Source: Deltaproteobacteria bacterium (GTDB lineage Bacteria > Desulfobacterota > Desulfobacteria > Desulfobacterales > Desulfobacteraceae). Taken from it: a DNA stretch of 64,000 bases. The position numbers were made by a program, and so were the translations under genes. Below are positions 1 to 8,643 of the stretch, piece after piece. Location of the stretch: contig JAADHV010000054.1 of NCBI GenBank assembly GCA_013151635.1, positions 1-64,000 of the forward strand. Reading direction: 5' to 3'. The notes below the pieces were generated by a model. It saw nothing but the letters and a program-made list of their open reading frames with translations, was not told the origin of the DNA and did no database searches. Every line of letters begins with the position of its first letter. Position 1 is the stretch's first letter.

Positions 1-171
1 TGATCCTTTGCCGTCATGCTCCATCCGTGCTAATTGCAATACAATCTGGAACCAATAATAACACACCAGGGAAAAAATTCATGCATGCTTGCCGAAGGGA
101 CACGATCTTCGAGCGGTTCACATTTTTGGAGACTTTCTTATATTCCCGAAATTGTCAAACTCTGGGAGTCT

Positions 172-188
172 CCCCGGCAAAGCCGGGG
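172..188. other. GC-rich hairpin
   Basis: CCCCGGC and GCCGGGG form a perfect 7-bp stem around an AAA loop, in otherwise AT-rich DNA. No T-run follows on either strand, so it is not a standard terminator. It could be a REP-like or mobile-element end sequence; its function is unknown. Confidence 0.4.
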
Positions 189-449
189 GCTTACTCAATA
201 TAGTTAGGCCATTGTTCTCTGCAAGAGCAGGTTTCTCTTTTTTCAGATTGGTTTGATTTGATAAAATGTAAAAAGTTAGCGACAACGTTCTGTGGCAGAG
301 TCTCATTAGAAAACTCTTGGGTGTGTTACAGGACCATCATTACTTCCTTTTTTTGTAGAAAAAACAGGTAGATAATGACTTTTATGTGATCAACGATAAA
401 TATTTTTTTCCTGATCCGATCTATAACTGGCACTTCGGTGCTCAAAAAT

Positions 450-472
450 AGCGGGTGTATTCCTCACCTGCT
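450..472 (+). other. Stem-loop, 8-bp arms
   Basis: AGCGGGTG (450-457) pairs with CACCTGCT (465-472) with one G-U pair and a 7-nt loop; the following bases are T-rich but interrupted. A smaller hairpin with a TTCG tetraloop lies just upstream at 430-442 (GGCAC/GTGCT arms). The pair could be a weak terminator of something entering from the left or part of a small RNA. No more can be said. Confidence 0.3.
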
Positions 473-682
473 TTATCTCAACCGGTTGTATTTGAGACAG
501 CTTTGCATTTATTCTTGTCTGATCAATTTTTATTTATCATTTTAATTGATAGGTTTCAATAGATGGTAATATGTCTGGAATATTTATCAGTTAGCTTCTA
601 TGAAAATAATGATTGAATAAAATTGCGTACAATATGCTAACGCATGATTTTACACGAATGTGGCGTGTACCCCTGTAAGGGT

Positions 683-711
683 TTGACATTCCTGTGGCAC
701 TATTTTATTGT
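683..711 (+). promoter_or_regulatory. Sigma70-type promoter of the sensory operon
   Basis: A consensus -35 TTGACA (683-688) is followed after exactly 17 bases by TATTGT (706-711, four of six matches to TATAAT). Transcription would start near 718, just ahead of the substrate-binding protein gene. The -10 box covers the TTG at 708, which argues against that TTG being the translation start. Confidence 0.7.
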
Positions 712-761
712 TTGGGAAAAAGAATTTTTTAAGCGCGACCAGTGGGGGTAATAAAGTGGCC

Positions 762-1949
762 ATGGTTCAAAAGCTTGTTTTTATCGTCAGCTTTTTTTTA
801 ATTTTATTTTCAGGGGCCTGTTCGCCACCCAACAAGTCTGATATTACTCCTGCGAACAGGAACGGAATAAAGCCTGATGAGATCCTGATCGGATCATCCC
901 TTGCCCTGGGCGGCCATGCAGGATATCTTGGAACCCAGATGCTCCAGGGGGCAATGTCGTATATTAAGTATATCAATGAAAAGGGCGGTATTCATAACAG
1001 GAAGATTAAGCTTATTGCTCTTGATGACAGGTATAATCCCACCCAGTGCCTGTATAATACCCAGAAGCTGATTATGGAAAGCCGGGTATTTGCCTTGTTC
1101 TGCTATGTCGGCACACCCACCACGGTAAGGATTATCCCTTTGGTCAATGAGGCAAAGATTCCCCTGGTCGGCATGTTCACAGGAGCAAACAGGCTGCGGC
1201 AGCCTGTTAACCGTTACCTGATCAATATCCGGGCATCCTATTACCAGGAGACCCAGGCTGCAGTTGACCTGATCGTAAAAAAAAGGCATCTGGATAAGGT
1301 GGCGGTCTTTTATCAATATGATGAGTATGGATTTGACGGGCTTCGGGGAACCGAGATTGCCCTTAAAAAATACGGGCTGATACCGGTGGCAAAGGGATCT
1401 TATATCAGGGGAACCCTGGATGTAGAGGCAGGGCTTGAAAAGATCATCCGGTCTGATGCCCAGGCCGTGGTCATGATAGGAACCTATGATTCATGTGCGA
1501 AATTTATCAACCTTGCCAGGGAACGGAATTTTTCTCCTTTGTTCCATAATGTATCCTTTGTAGGTTCCAAAGAGCTTGCAAGAAGACTTGGGCCAAATGG
1601 TGAAGGTGTGATTGTCACCCAGGTCGTGCCGCCACCTAATTTCAATCATAGATCAAAGCCCCTGCCCGGGGTAAAAGAGTATATTTCATTGTTAAAAAAG
1701 TATTATCCGGACAGCAAGCCCAGTTTTGTCGGGCTTGAAGGGTATTTAAACGCAAGGATACTTGCAGAAGGCCTGGAACGTGCGGGCAGAGACATCACAA
1801 GGGAAAAATTCATCAGGGCTATTGAATCAATACATCACTATGATTTAGGAATACAAAATCCATTATCCTTTGGAAAAAATGACTACCAGGGGCTGGATAA
1901 TGTCTATTATACCATGATCAAAAATGGCGAGCTTGTGTTGATCAAATGA
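762..1949 (+). CDS. Substrate-binding protein, Leu/amide family (Peripla_BP_6), lipoprotein-like
   Basis: This 395-residue protein is a type I periplasmic binding protein of the branched-chain amino acid/amide family. An N-terminal hydrophobic signal ends in FSGAC, a weak lipobox, so it is probably a lipoprotein or secreted. The mature part opens with the family hallmark region (ILIGSSLALGG) and contains NEKGGIHNRKI. I chose ATG 762 over the longer TTG 708 because the extra 18 residues are not signal-like and the TTG lies inside the promoter -10 box; GTG 756, 7 nt after GGGGG (744-748), is the alternative. No ABC permease or ATPase is nearby. The gene overlaps the kinase by ATGA, so the protein most likely delivers a ligand signal to that kinase. 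The ligand is unknown. Confidence 0.85.
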   Translation: MVQKLVFIVSFFLILFSGACSPPNKSDITPANRNGIKPDEILIGSSLALGGHAGYLGTQMLQGAMSYIKYINEKGGIHNRKIKLIALDDRYNPTQCLYNTQKLIMESRVFALFCYVGTPTTVRIIPLVNEAKIPLVGMFTGANRLRQPVNRYLINIRASYYQETQAAVDLIVKKRHLDKVAVFYQYDEYGFDGLRGTEIALKKYGLIPVAKGSYIRGTLDVEAGLEKIIRSDAQAVVMIGTYDSCAKFINLARERNFSPLFHNVSFVGSKELARRLGPNGEGVIVTQVVPPPNFNHRSKPLPGVKEYISLLKKYYPDSKPSFVGLEGYLNARILAEGLERAGRDITREKFIRAIESIHHYDLGIQNPLSFGKNDYQGLDNVYYTMIKNGELVLIK

Positions 1950-3817
1950 ATTTTTTTAACAAATTATCTTTAAAAAACAAGATTTTTATTTCCAGCCTGG
2001 GGTTTATCCTGCTGGTCAGTACCCTGATTGCCCTTTTTACACGGTCGCTTTTGATTACAGGGTTGACCAACGAGTTGAAAAAAAGGGGCATTGGTATTGC
2101 CCAGGGTATTGCCGATGGTTCAAGGGTGTATATCCTGACAAAGGACCGGGCCGAGCTGACAGCCCTTGCTTATGATGCAAGGCTCGGAAACAGGAAGAAT
2201 ATAGTAAAGTACCTTATCATAAGCGATAAACAGGGAAATATCCTTGCCCACACTTTTACTACGGGTTTTCCTTTAAATATTAAAGAAATTGTAAAAGAAC
2301 AGGATTATAAAAAGGTAAATATTAAAAGCATTGATGTGGGCGGGCACTCTGTTTTTCATGTGGTGGTGCCGGTAAAAGAGGGTATTTATACCATAGGGTC
2401 TGTCCAGGTGGGCCTTGACAAGAAGCATATTGAAAAACTGATATCTGATTTAAGACTTGTATTCTTAAGTTTTTTGTCCATGGTGACTATTATTTTCTTT
2501 TTTTTAAGCCACAGGCTCGCCCTTCGTATTACCAAGCCCGTGTCCTCCCTTATCCGCTATACAGACCAGATCACAAAAGGAAATTTTAATATTATTTCCA
2601 AGGATGATCTTGACAGGCAGACCTCTGATACAGGTGCTAAAGATGATGAGATAGCAAGGCTTACAAATGCTTTTATCAAAATGACATCCCGGTTAAAGCA
2701 ATCCACGGACCGCCTTAAAAAATCTCAGAAAAAATACAGGTCCCTTTTTAAAAGCGGGCCAAATCCCATACTGGTTGTCAGGAAAAAGAGCTTTGAAATA
2801 CTGGATGCCAATCCCAATGCCATGGAGCTGTTCGGTTATGATAGACAGGCCCTGCTCGGGATGAGCCTTTTATCCCTTGGAAACCTGGATGACAAGGAAT
2901 TCAGTCATCACTATCCTGAAGGAGAAACCAGCGTTATAAGTTCCAAAGTTAAATTTTATAAAAAAGATGGCGGGCTCGTGTTTGTCAATATCCATGCGAC
3001 TCCGTCAGAATACCGGGACGAAGATGTAATCATTGTGGCAGCAACCGATATAACAGAATTGGTGGAAAAAGATTCCCAGTTGATCCAGGCAAGTAAAATG
3101 ACCAACATTGAAAAAATGTCAGCCGGAATTGCCCATGAGATCAACCAGCCCCTTAATACAATAAAGATGGGCTGTGAGTACCTTTGCATGATGTCTGAAA
3201 GAAAAAAGAAAATCAATGAAGATGATTTTAAAATGGTGTTAGAACAGATCAGCAACCAGGTGTCAAGGGCTGCTGAAATCGTAGGCCGGCTGAAAACATT
3301 TTCCAGGAAAGCCGATTTTTCAAGGGAGGTTATTAATATTAATGATTGTATCCGTTCGGTAAACAAGATTATAGGCAGGCAAATCACCTTGCAGAACATT
3401 GATCTTGTATTGGATCTCAATGAGTTTGTTCCTCCTGTCCTGGCCCATAACAACAGGGTGGAACAGGTGATCTTCAACCTTGTCACCAATGCCAGGGATG
3501 CGATAAATGAAAGAATAGAAACAAGCCGGGACATTGAAAAGGGAATGATTACCATTTCGACTTTTTCAGATACTTTGAATGTTGGAGCCGCTGTATCAGA
3601 CAATGGTACCGGTATTGAGCCGGACCGTATGAAAAGCATCTTTGAGTCCTTTTATACCACAAAAAAAATGGGCGAGGGGCTGGGCCTTGGTCTTCCGATT
3701 ATCCAGGGGATAGTCAGGGATTACTATGGTACCATCAGCGTGGAAAGCAGGCCAGGAAGAGGGACCAGTTTCAGAATCGTGTTCCCGGCCCATTTAAAGG
3801 AAAATACCAAAATATAA
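1946..3817 (+). CDS. Membrane sensor histidine kinase (periplasmic sensor-HAMP-PAS-HisKA-HATPase)
   Basis: This 623-residue kinase has a first membrane helix near residues 12-34, a periplasmic Cache-like sensor of about 130 residues, a second helix near 165-190, a HAMP linker, a PAS domain (about 260-370), a HisKA H-box with phospho-acceptor His397 (IAHEINQPLN) and a C-terminal ATPase (N box NLVTNARDAI; G boxes DNGTGIEP and GEGLGLGLP). It overlaps the upstream binding protein gene by 4 nt and is followed 16 nt later by a response regulator. The binding protein probably docks on its periplasmic domain. The signal is not deducible from sequence. Confidence 0.92.
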   Translation: MNFFNKLSLKNKIFISSLGFILLVSTLIALFTRSLLITGLTNELKKRGIGIAQGIADGSRVYILTKDRAELTALAYDARLGNRKNIVKYLIISDKQGNILAHTFTTGFPLNIKEIVKEQDYKKVNIKSIDVGGHSVFHVVVPVKEGIYTIGSVQVGLDKKHIEKLISDLRLVFLSFLSMVTIIFFFLSHRLALRITKPVSSLIRYTDQITKGNFNIISKDDLDRQTSDTGAKDDEIARLTNAFIKMTSRLKQSTDRLKKSQKKYRSLFKSGPNPILVVRKKSFEILDANPNAMELFGYDRQALLGMSLLSLGNLDDKEFSHHYPEGETSVISSKVKFYKKDGGLVFVNIHATPSEYRDEDVIIVAATDITELVEKDSQLIQASKMTNIEKMSAGIAHEINQPLNTIKMGCEYLCMMSERKKKINEDDFKMVLEQISNQVSRAAEIVGRLKTFSRKADFSREVININDCIRSVNKIIGRQITLQNIDLVLDLNEFVPPVLAHNNRVEQVIFNLVTNARDAINERIETSRDIEKGMITISTFSDTLNVGAAVSDNGTGIEPDRMKSIFESFYTTKKMGEGLGLGLPIIQGIVRDYYGTISVESRPGRGTSFRIVFPAHLKENTKI

Positions 3818-3833
3818 ATTAAAGGAAAAGACA

Positions 3834-4532
3834 ATGAAGATTTTAGTAATAGACGATGAAAGACCGACCCTTTCAATGTTCAAGCTTTTCCTGACAGCCT
3901 ATGGATATGACGTATATACTGCTCAGGACGGGGAAAAAGGATTGACCCTGTTCAATGAAATTTCTCCTGAGATCGTGTTTACTGATATAAAGATGCCGGG
4001 AATAGACGGGCTTGAAGTGCTGCGGCGGATAAAAAAGACAGGCACATCATCACAAGTCATTATTATCACTGGCCACGGCGACATGGAAAAGGCAGTGGAA
4101 GCCCTTGACCTGAATGCGTCTGACTTTATCAATAAACCGGTTGAAAGGCAGGCGTTAAATTCTGCCCTTGCCCGGGCTGAGAAAAGAAAACTTTTGCCCT
4201 TGAATTTGCCTTTCAAGTTTTCAGATGCAAAAGAAGGCAGCAAGCTTGTAATATCAGTTAAGGGGAAACTTTCCGCCCCTGCAAAAGAAGAATTTCACTC
4301 ACTTTTCAAAGCCGAAGCGCTGAATGATGTAGAAGAGGTCTGCCTTGTATTTGATGACAGTTTTTCCATTGACCGTCCGGGCATATCCCTTTTAATGACA
4401 GCCATACAGGAGCTGAAGCAGGAAGGTGTTTCCATTGTAATGGAAAATTTGTCTTATAATTATGTAAGGGTATTCAGGATGGCCGGGATTGATAAGATTG
4501 CCAGGCTTAAAGAAGAGTTAAAGGAAGACTAG
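3834..4532 (+). CDS. Response regulator REC-STAS
   Basis: Residues 1-120 are a receiver domain with the acidic pair IDDE, phospho-acceptor Asp51 (FTDIKMPG), the conserved Thr in IIITG and Lys in NKPV. Residues about 130-228 have no DNA-binding fold; they resemble a STAS/anti-sigma-antagonist-like domain (FDDSFSIDRPGISLLMTAI, then a C-terminal stretch ending VFRMAGIDKI). Output is therefore probably protein-protein, as in partner-switching systems. The gene sits between its likely cognate kinase and the MalT-like regulator (15 nt away), which is a candidate target. RBS AAAGGAAAAG precedes the ATG. Confidence 0.85.
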   Translation: MKILVIDDERPTLSMFKLFLTAYGYDVYTAQDGEKGLTLFNEISPEIVFTDIKMPGIDGLEVLRRIKKTGTSSQVIIITGHGDMEKAVEALDLNASDFINKPVERQALNSALARAEKRKLLPLNLPFKFSDAKEGSKLVISVKGKLSAPAKEEFHSLFKAEALNDVEEVCLVFDDSFSIDRPGISLLMTAIQELKQEGVSIVMENLSYNYVRVFRMAGIDKIARLKEELKED

Positions 4533-4547
4533 CCCGCAGGGTTTGCC

Positions 4548-7500
4548 ATGACTAAACGATATTATCCGCCCCATATCCCAGGTACTGTCAAACGGCAGCG
4601 GTTGTTCCTGGCTCTTGATGAGAATTTCCACAAGCAGAATTTTTTGATCACAGGCCAGGCAGCCCAGGGGAAATCAACCCTTGTGGCCTCTTATCTTCAA
4701 CCTTTGCGCGGACCTGTTTTATGGTTTCATCTTTCAGGGGATGACTCTATCCATACAAAATTGTTTGACAGGCTGATCAATGGAATCCAGACGCTTCCCG
4801 GTCAGGATAAGGGCGAAAACAATGCCTTTATCCCGAACAGCACCTTTGGAACGGAAAAAGGGTTATTTCGATATATTGAAGGCCTGGTCATTATTCTCAA
4901 AGAACTTTTATCCCCAATAATTATTGTGCTGGATGATTTTGAATCAATTGACGAGACCTCATCAGGATTTCAGTTGATCAAAGGTATTCTTGACAGCAGG
5001 TTTGATAAATTAAAATTTTTTATTTTATCCAGGACCATGCCGCCACTCAATATCTCCCGGCTTAAGATGGAAGAAAATATTTTCGTACTCAACAATGATG
5101 ACCTTGCATTTACACTTGATGAAACAAGATTGTTTTTTTCAAAGAGAGCCCGGACCAATTCAATTGATATAGAAAAGATTCACAAGATTACCGACGGGTG
5201 GGCAGGCGGGCTTACCCTGGTATCGGAATCCATCCGGCAGTTCAAGGAATTGCAGAATTTTCCGGACAGGTTGTCATCAGGAGCTTTTAATTTTTTTTCA
5301 CAGGAAATTTACAAGAGCCTTCCTGATAAGATCCGTGACTTTTTAACTAAAACTTCTGTTTTGGAAACCATTGATCTTGATATGGTCAATCATGTTTTTA
5401 AATCCTTGGATGCTTTTGCAATTTTGACTGATCTTGAAAAAAGAAACCTGTTTATCCAGAGAATAGATTCAGATGGCAGATGGCCCAAATTCAAATACCA
5501 TAACCTGTTCAAAGAGTTCCTTTTGCAGGATCTTTTAAAAACAAAGGGGGAAAAAACCTTTAAAGCGCTGAATAGAAAAGCCGGGCAGTTTTATTGGGAA
5601 AGAAAAGACCATGAGCAGGCAATGAATTATTTTTGCAGGGCAGATGCATTTTCAGATATTGTCCGTATTATTAAAATCAAGGGTACGGATTATATTATCA
5701 CAGGAAAGATATCAGGGCTTGAAAAATGGATCAGCCATCTGCCGGATATTATAATACAAAATGACCCCTGGCTTTTATTTTTTTTGACCATGACCCGGCG
5801 CATCAAAGGCGGGAAGAAAAATATCAGGGATTTTCAAAAGGCTTTTGCCCTTTTTGAACAAAACCAGGATCTTCGTGGTATGCTTTTGTCTGCAGGCTAC
5901 CTTATTGAAGCCGCAGTATTTATTCGCCAGCCTTCCGGGATGATACTTGAATGGATAAAAAAAGGGGAAAAACAACTTTTGCATATCTGCCGGGAAAACA
6001 GGTACCCATGGGCAAGAGCTCTTTTATGGCAACAGATCGGTCTTGGCTATATTGCGGGTGACGGCAATATCCCGAAAGGTGTTTCTGCCTGTAGGAATGC
6101 CATTCTTCTAGGCAGGCAGATCAGCAACCATAATCTTGTCCTCAATGCATCCATTACCATGACATTCGGATATGTCCAGGCAGGGGATTTTGTCAATGCA
6201 AGACAGATGCTGTCAAAAATAAAAGATATTACAAAAGAAGGCCAACACCCGGAGTACAGGGCATTAAAAAGTATTGTTGATATAGATTTTGCCCTGAAAA
6301 ACGGGCGGTTTGAAGAAACGAGCAAGCTTTTGACCCTGTCTGAGAAAGATATAGAGAAATTCGGATTAATTTTTCTTTATCCAGGATTTGTTGAGGCACG
6401 GGCCCTGTATATGGTGTATATAAGCCAGTTTGATGAAGCACGAGCTATGGCAGACCACCTCAATGATTTTTCAATACTTGAAGGAAATGATTTCTATAAA
6501 GGGATTTCCCACCGGATAAAGGCCTTGAGCTTTTTGCAGGAAGAAAGACTCAAAGAGGCGGACCAGCAGATAAAGAAGGCGTTAAAAGAGCTGGATCTGG
6601 CAAAAAAAGGTGCTATCCACCATTTTTTAGCCCAACAGCTTGCAGGTATGATCTTTTTCCGGAGCCGGGAGTTTTCAAAGGCCAGAACCGTGCTGGTCCC
6701 GGCACTTGAATATTTCGAGCGCATCTCATCGGGGCTTTGCTGTTCTGAAACCTGCCTGGTTCTTGGGTTGATATCATGGGAGCTGAATGAGTCAGATGCT
6801 GCTTTCAATTATTTAAGCCGGGGGATTGAAAATGCTTTCCAGGAAGGGTATGTGTTTTTTCCCCTGATCGCGGCAAAGGTGCTGATCAAGGCACTTCTCT
6901 TGCTGACGGCATATGGCCGGACCAAATCTGTTGGGCCTTATGTTGTCTCTCTTATTTCGCGTTGTGATCCTGCTCTTGTCTTTGAACAGATGGACAGGGT
7001 GCTGGCTTTGGGAAGGCAAAAAGAAAAAACCTGGCTTATAGAAAATTTACGGCCTGTATATAAAATGCTTTTGCCAAAGGTCAGGATTGAAACCCTTGGC
7101 CGGTTTAATATTTTTTGCGGTAATAAGATTCTGGACAATAAAGCATTTAAAGGGACAAAGCCCATACACCTGCTCAAATCAATTGTATTACACGGATCAA
7201 AGGATATCCCAAAGGAAATCCTGATTGATGATTTATGGCCCAAAGCCACGGCAAAAGCAGGAGATAAAAACTTTAAAATCAACCTTCACCGCCTGCGAAA
7301 GGCAATAGAACCCTGTCCGAAAAAGGAGTTTGGATACTCTTATATTATTCAAAAGGCAGGATTGGTATCCCTTGACCCTGGATTTGTCTCTTTAGATGTG
7401 GACGAGTTTATTGCCTCGGGCGCAAAGGCCATGGAAAATGAAAGGAATAATAAGCTTGAAACAGCTCTTGGATTTTATGAAAAGGTCGTGGAAATCTATA

Positions 7501-7838
7501 AGGGAGATTATTTTGCAGAAGAACCCTACCTGGAATGGATATCCAGGAAAAGGGAGCTTTTTAAAGCAAGATTTGTTGAACTTTTGCAAAAAAAGGCCAT
7601 GCTCCACGAAGAACTGGATCAAATAGAAAAAGCTGTGGAAACCTGGCGGGTCATTCTTGAAGCAGACCCTTATTTTGAAACAGCATACCAGAATCTGATG
7701 ATTCTTTATGCGGATTCAGGCCGGAAAAACAGGGCAATTGATATTTTTTACGAATGCCGGTCTTTATTGGAAAAGGATCTTGGAACAAAGCCTGATAGCC
7801 AGACCACTGATATCTATAAGAAAATATTATCCGGGTAG
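4548..7838 (+). CDS. MalT/STAND-type ATPase transcriptional regulator with SARP-like C-terminus
   Basis: This is a 1096-residue signal-integrating regulator. The N-terminus carries a Walker A (GQAAQGKST, about 36-44) and a Walker B (IIIVLDD, about 124-130), as in MalT/STAND ATPases. A long alpha-helical TPR-like middle (about 340-830) follows. From about residue 844 an OmpR-like winged helix begins (ETLGRF; DDLWP; INLHRLRKAIEP) followed by a bacterial transcriptional activator (BTAD/SARP) helical domain to the end. So it ends in a SARP module rather than the LuxR helix-turn-helix of MalT. Such proteins usually switch with ATP and an inducer or protein partner. It lies in the binding protein-kinase-regulator operon and may be controlled by the REC-STAS protein; that link is inference. 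Confidence 0.85.
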   Translation: MTKRYYPPHIPGTVKRQRLFLALDENFHKQNFLITGQAAQGKSTLVASYLQPLRGPVLWFHLSGDDSIHTKLFDRLINGIQTLPGQDKGENNAFIPNSTFGTEKGLFRYIEGLVIILKELLSPIIIVLDDFESIDETSSGFQLIKGILDSRFDKLKFFILSRTMPPLNISRLKMEENIFVLNNDDLAFTLDETRLFFSKRARTNSIDIEKIHKITDGWAGGLTLVSESIRQFKELQNFPDRLSSGAFNFFSQEIYKSLPDKIRDFLTKTSVLETIDLDMVNHVFKSLDAFAILTDLEKRNLFIQRIDSDGRWPKFKYHNLFKEFLLQDLLKTKGEKTFKALNRKAGQFYWERKDHEQAMNYFCRADAFSDIVRIIKIKGTDYIITGKISGLEKWISHLPDIIIQNDPWLLFFLTMTRRIKGGKKNIRDFQKAFALFEQNQDLRGMLLSAGYLIEAAVFIRQPSGMILEWIKKGEKQLLHICRENRYPWARALLWQQIGLGYIAGDGNIPKGVSACRNAILLGRQISNHNLVLNASITMTFGYVQAGDFVNARQMLSKIKDITKEGQHPEYRALKSIVDIDFALKNGRFEETSKLLTLSEKDIEKFGLIFLYPGFVEARALYMVYISQFDEARAMADHLNDFSILEGNDFYKGISHRIKALSFLQEERLKEADQQIKKALKELDLAKKGAIHHFLAQQLAGMIFFRSREFSKARTVLVPALEYFERISSGLCCSETCLVLGLISWELNESDAAFNYLSRGIENAFQEGYVFFPLIAAKVLIKALLLLTAYGRTKSVGPYVVSLISRCDPALVFEQMDRVLALGRQKEKTWLIENLRPVYKMLLPKVRIETLGRFNIFCGNKILDNKAFKGTKPIHLLKSIVLHGSKDIPKEILIDDLWPKATAKAGDKNFKINLHRLRKAIEPCPKKEFGYSYIIQKAGLVSLDPGFVSLDVDEFIASGAKAMENERNNKLETALGFYEKVVEIYKGDYFAEEPYLEWISRKRELFKARFVELLQKKAMLHEELDQIEKAVETWRVILEADPYFETAYQNLMILYADSGRKNRAIDIFYECRSLLEKDLGTKPDSQTTDIYKKILSG

Positions 7839-7914
7839 AAAAACCTTTACGTATGGTGTCTTATTCATTAGAATATGCCGTAACCGCCAATAGTTAAAAG
7901 GTATTAACGAAGAT

Positions 7915-8619
7915 ATGGCTTCTAAGAAAACAATATATTCCGTCCAGGTTGTCATGATTCTGGCCGTATTTTTCTTTGTTTTATTTAACCTTATATTCAA
8001 GCTTGTTGTTGACTTAAGATCGGAATCAATAAAGGAAAGGGCCGAGCTGATTGAAAAGGACAGGATAAAACAGGCGTTTCTTGCCAATATCGATAATGAA
8101 TACAACAACCTGCTTAAACTCTATGATGCAAAAGCCTATGAAAAGGCCATTGAGATCATAAAGGTGTTCAACCGGTATGACAAATCGGATTATAAAGACC
8201 TGCCTGAAATAAAAAAAGATATCAGGTTGTTCTACCTTAAGAAAAAACTTGAATTTATTCCAAAGATTCATTTTGACGAGTTTATGAAATTGTCAAAGGA
8301 TATCGATATTGAGGAAGATGATTCAACTGAGGTGTTTATCCGTACGCCCAGATATGGCCAGTATTTTTATACTTCTGACCTGCCTGTTGTGCTTGAAGGG
8401 GTGGCCCTGTCCGTTAAAGGTGATTATTCCGACGGAATTGTCTGGACCAGCAGCATTGACGGGGAACTCGGCAAGGGCAAAAAGCTTGCTGTCCACTTGT
8501 CCGTGGGGGAGCATCAAATTACGGCAACCGGTACGAACAATATCACCAAAGGCAGTATGGCAATACGGATTTTCATTGAAAAAGATCCTGATTTTTTAAA
8601 AAATTATATTAAGAAATAA
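7915..8619 (+). CDS. Membrane-anchored protein with Ig-like C-terminal domain, unknown function
   Basis: This 234-residue protein has one N-terminal membrane helix (about 8-32), a charged coiled-coil/TPR-like helical section (about 35-125) and a C-terminal beta-rich domain (about 140-225) with the look of a bacterial Ig-like fold (VWTSSIDGELG, then SVGEHQITATGTN). The C-terminal part probably faces the periplasm. It follows the MalT/SARP gene by 76 nt on the same strand and is the last gene before the convergent fdh cluster. I do not recognise a named family. It may help present or sense ligand at the envelope. Confidence 0.65.
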   Translation: MASKKTIYSVQVVMILAVFFFVLFNLIFKLVVDLRSESIKERAELIEKDRIKQAFLANIDNEYNNLLKLYDAKAYEKAIEIIKVFNRYDKSDYKDLPEIKKDIRLFYLKKKLEFIPKIHFDEFMKLSKDIDIEEDDSTEVFIRTPRYGQYFYTSDLPVVLEGVALSVKGDYSDGIVWTSSIDGELGKGKKLAVHLSVGEHQITATGTNNITKGSMAIRIFIEKDPDFLKNYIKK

Positions 8620-8643
8620 GTTTCCTGGTTTTTTTAATACTTC

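Larger units (their letters stand above)
1..682. other. Gene-free leader region
   Basis: I see no convincing gene in this stretch. Short open frames exist (for example on the minus strand over 118-306), but they have no ribosome-binding site, no recognisable domain and low-complexity translation. A minus-strand gene might begin at the extreme left edge (an ATG at 17 or 22, with GGATGGAG upstream), but only a few codons are inside the window. The region has several hairpins (172-188, 430-442, 450-472) and becomes strongly AT-rich towards the promoter at 683. It may be an intergenic space with decayed sequence. Confidence 0.5.

Noticed and set aside
118-306. 62-codon minus-strand open frame
   Set aside because: No ribosome-binding site, no domain, covers a GC-rich hairpin; judged a chance frame.
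691-710. Possible sigma54 site TGGCAC near the first promoter
   Set aside because: No GC at the -12 position with correct spacing; the sigma70 elements fit far better.
2956-3639. 227-codon frame opposite the first kinase
   Set aside because: Antisense shadow of the HisKA/HATPase coding sequence; serine-rich low-similarity translation.
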